From NCBI RefSeq assembly GCF_018403325.1, contig NZ_BOSL01000004.1:186001-250000 (forward strand): a stretch of DNA of 64,000 bases, written 5' to 3'. Shown here one piece after another: positions 61,801 through 64,000 of the stretch; positions within the stretch are counted from its first letter, which is position 1, and the number at the start of each line of letters is the position of its first letter. The position numbers and the translations under genes were made by a program. The DNA is from Paenibacillus vini (GTDB lineage: Bacteria > Bacillota > Bacilli > Paenibacillales > Paenibacillaceae). The notes below the pieces were generated by a model. That model was given only the letters and a program-made list of their open reading frames with translations, was not told the origin of the DNA and did not search any database.

Positions 61801-64000
61801 ATGATGAAGCGAATACTTTGGATGTTCATTTTTGCCGTCATACTTTTTACTTCCTTCTATAATCCGGCTTTTGGAGAGGGCAGTTCCAGGCATAATGTGA
61901 CTTACTACACCGAGCTCGACTACCCGCCTTATAAATTTAACCAGCATGGATATCCCTCCGGCTTCGATCTGGAACTGACCCGGATGCTGTTTGAAGAGGA
62001 TAAATATTCAATTTATTATACATTTGATAATTGGGAATCCGCCTATAATAAACTCAAGAACCAGGAGATCGATACCGTCGGTCTGATGGCGGTTTCGGAT
62101 AGCCGTAAGGATGATTTGCTATATTCCAAACCCGTCATGCGTACATATACCGGCGTCTATGTGAGGGAATATTTCGAAGATCAGGTGACGCTTGCAACGC
62201 TGCAAAATTTCAAGATCGGCGTGGCAGCGGGACAATATACGGAACAACAGCTCAAGGTTAGCGCCGGAGTGGAGGATTACAGCAGTTTTCCGACCGTTGA
62301 GGAAGGGTTGATGGCGTTAAGAGAGGGATCGATTGATCTTCTGTTCGAGAACCAGCATGTCGTCAATTACTTAATGGTCAAAGAGGGAATGAATAAGGAA
62401 ATTCGCCAGGTGTTGTACGATTTGTATCCTGTAGACATTGCTTATGGCGTCAGTAAAGGTTCGCCCCAAATGGTGGAATATATCAATAAAAGAATTGACG
62501 AACTGCGCGGGGAGCAAAGCTACGAAGCTTTATATGAAAGGTATTTCTTCAAGCATTCCGATTTTTACATGGAAAGAATCCGAAATCGTTATATATTGGC
62601 CGGCTTCATTCTTGTTTTCTTCCTTGTCTTGAGTTATGTGCTCCTTAAGCTGTACATTAACCGGCTTCGGAGAGCGATTCATGGGGAACAGCAATTCTCC
62701 AAGGATGTGCTGGATCATACGAATCTATTTATCTGGGCCGTGCAGGGCGATAAAACAACCGTCCGCCTTAATAAATATGCCGAGTGGCTGACCGGGATCA
62801 AGGAAGAGACCGCGATCGGAACCAAGTACAATGAACTTCCCGGCCTGAAGGATCGTTACAAGGAGTTGTTCACCCTTCTCGACGATGCGCTGTCCATGAA
62901 ATTCGTGGACAACCGGGAGATGACGCTGTTGTGCGCGGACGGGAGCCCTTCCAAAGTGTTTCTGTTCCGGTCTTCTACGATCCGCGGCTTATCCGGGGAC
63001 CCGGATGTGTTCGTGGTGGCGGGGATGGATATCCAGGATCGCAAGGTATATGAGAACAAACTGCAAAACAGTTATCAGGAACTTGAAGCTACATATGAAG
63101 AGCTGGCGGCGACTCAGGAAGAGATGGAACGACAGTTCGATGAGTTGATCAAAAAAGAGGACAAGCTCCGTATCAGCGAGGAGCGATTCAGATTGGCCAC
63201 CTTGGGATCCGGTGCGGTGATCTGGGATACGGTACCCTCTACGGGGGATTACTTCGTCTCCGATCGGCTGTTCGAGCTGCTGGGTTACGAGCGGGACGAG
63301 ATTCAGTCGACGCTGGGTGGTTGGATGGACCTGATCCATCCCGATGATGTTAAGCGCATCACAAAGCTGCGGCAGGAGTACTTGAACGGAGAGAGTCCTG
63401 TTTATGAGGGCGAATATCGCATGCGCAAAAAGGATGGATCTTATATCTGGATCCAAGCCAGAGGCAGGCTCCGTAAAAACCATGAAGGCCAGGTCGTTCG
63501 GTTCGCCGGGTCCATGATCGATATCACTGACCGTAAGGAATCCGAGCTCCGGCTACAGCAAAGCAACCACGAGTTGGAGGCGATGTGCGAAGAGTTGACG
63601 GCGACTCAGGATGAATTGCGGATCAACTATGAACAGTTGCTGGAGAATCAGGAAATGCTGCGCCGGAACGAGGAACGTTATCGGTTAGTTACAGAAGCCT
63701 CGAATGGAGGCATCTGGGAATTCGATCTGGTAAGGAAACGGTATTATTACTCCCAACGATGGTTCGAACTGCTCGGATATTCTCATGACGATCACGTGAC
63801 GAATGAGATGGTTACGGATATCGTTCATCCGGATGACATTGAGAAATATCAGCGCGAGTTGGAGGCGGCCAAGAAAAATGGCAAGTCCCTGTTCGAATGC
63901 GAATATCGGCTGCGCATGAAAAATGGAGAGTACCGCTGGTTCCAGGGTAGAGGAAAGACGGTTCTTAATGAAGCCGGCGAATCCATCCGGTTTATAGGCT
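61801..64000 (+). CDS. Solute-binding-domain / multi-PAS sensor protein, 3' end outside window
   Basis: The frame is open from ATG 61801 to the edge (733 codons seen); AAAGGG lies upstream. Signal peptide, then a family-3 solute-binding domain (YTELDYPPYKFNQHGYPSGFDLELTRML; VGVAAGQYTEQQL) to about 260, a transmembrane helix (ILAGFILVFFLVLSYVLL), then PAS domains. Two PAS modules have HPDD motifs and are each preceded by a similar coiled coil (EELAATQEEM... and EELTATQDEL...). The output domain is beyond the window; a kinase or a GGDEF/EAL domain is the usual ending. Senses an extracellular small molecule, perhaps an amino acid. Confidence 0.8.
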   Translation, partial: MMKRILWMFIFAVILFTSFYNPAFGEGSSRHNVTYYTELDYPPYKFNQHGYPSGFDLELTRMLFEEDKYSIYYTFDNWESAYNKLKNQEIDTVGLMAVSDSRKDDLLYSKPVMRTYTGVYVREYFEDQVTLATLQNFKIGVAAGQYTEQQLKVSAGVEDYSSFPTVEEGLMALREGSIDLLFENQHVVNYLMVKEGMNKEIRQVLYDLYPVDIAYGVSKGSPQMVEYINKRIDELRGEQSYEALYERYFFKHSDFYMERIRNRYILAGFILVFFLVLSYVLLKLYINRLRRAIHGEQQFSKDVLDHTNLFIWAVQGDKTTVRLNKYAEWLTGIKEETAIGTKYNELPGLKDRYKELFTLLDDALSMKFVDNREMTLLCADGSPSKVFLFRSSTIRGLSGDPDVFVVAGMDIQDRKVYENKLQNSYQELEATYEELAATQEEMERQFDELIKKEDKLRISEERFRLATLGSGAVIWDTVPSTGDYFVSDRLFELLGYERDEIQSTLGGWMDLIHPDDVKRITKLRQEYLNGESPVYEGEYRMRKKDGSYIWIQARGRLRKNHEGQVVRFAGSMIDITDRKESELRLQQSNHELEAMCEELTATQDELRINYEQLLENQEMLRRNEERYRLVTEASNGGIWEFDLVRKRYYYSQRWFELLGYSHDDHVTNEMVTDIVHPDDIEKYQRELEAAKKNGKSLFECEYRLRMKNGEYRWFQGRGKTVLNEAGESIRFIG

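Overview
The window looks like a chromosomal segment of an endospore-forming, Gram-positive soil bacterium of the Paenibacillaceae, most likely Paenibacillus or a close relative. The evidence is a complete GerA-type germinant-receptor operon, a Spo0E-like phosphatase, S-layer-homology (SLH) and copper-amine-oxidase-stalk surface proteins, an LtaS-type lipoteichoic acid synthase, two sugar ABC transporters each joined to a YesM/YesN two-component system, strong purine-rich ribosome binding sites and frequent GTG/TTG starts. I saw no rRNA, tRNA, transposase, phage or CRISPR signal. The genus call is inference from gene families.

Layout. 1-1663: an HTH regulator with a papain-fold-like domain, cut by the window edge. 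1900-6903: a promoter, a leader with a terminator/antiterminator pair, then a Ser-rich exported protein and a large SLH protein with two thioredoxin-like repeats. 6940-9096: a YdjG/YdjI-like membrane-stress pair. 9279-15491: a small membrane protein, a palindromic-repeat patch, a YitT-like protein, a threonine aldolase relative, MsrA, alanine dehydrogenase and an atypical short pyruvate kinase. 15514-19743: germination operon gerA-gerC-gerD-gerB. 19907-22262: aldehyde dehydrogenase and aldo/keto reductase.

22431-28732 is the most interesting part. A TPR-like HTH regulator of RRNPP style has a 36-residue exported peptide gene overlapping its 3' end, which is the layout of Rap-Phr/PlcR-PapR cell-cell signalling pairs. 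It is followed by a Spo0E-like phosphatase and by an OmpR-type two-component system driving a three-gene ABC transporter of the antimicrobial-peptide resistance type.

28740-39545 is a mannoside-use island: sugar-binding lipoprotein, two permeases, sensor kinase and AraC-type response regulator on the minus strand; a divergent GH2 beta-mannosidase and a LacI regulator on the plus strand; a near-perfect CcpA cre site between them; and a patch of degenerate repeats. 39620-45625 holds an LtaS-type enzyme, a small exported protein, a seven-repeat stalk-domain protein and YjfB. 45760-45926 is a non-coding element with inverted-repeat ends. 45959-51782 has a CotS-like kinase, a glycosyltransferase, a YdjC deacetylase, a GNAT protein and a LOV-GGDEF-EAL protein whose LOV cysteine is Ser and whose GGDEF motif is degenerate. 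52041-59345 is a second LplB/YtcP/LplA-type transporter with its own two-component system. 59351-64000 has an exported coiled-coil protein behind a possible attenuator, a small gene under a perfect Fur box, a formate/nitrite channel, and a binding-protein/PAS sensor cut by the window edge.
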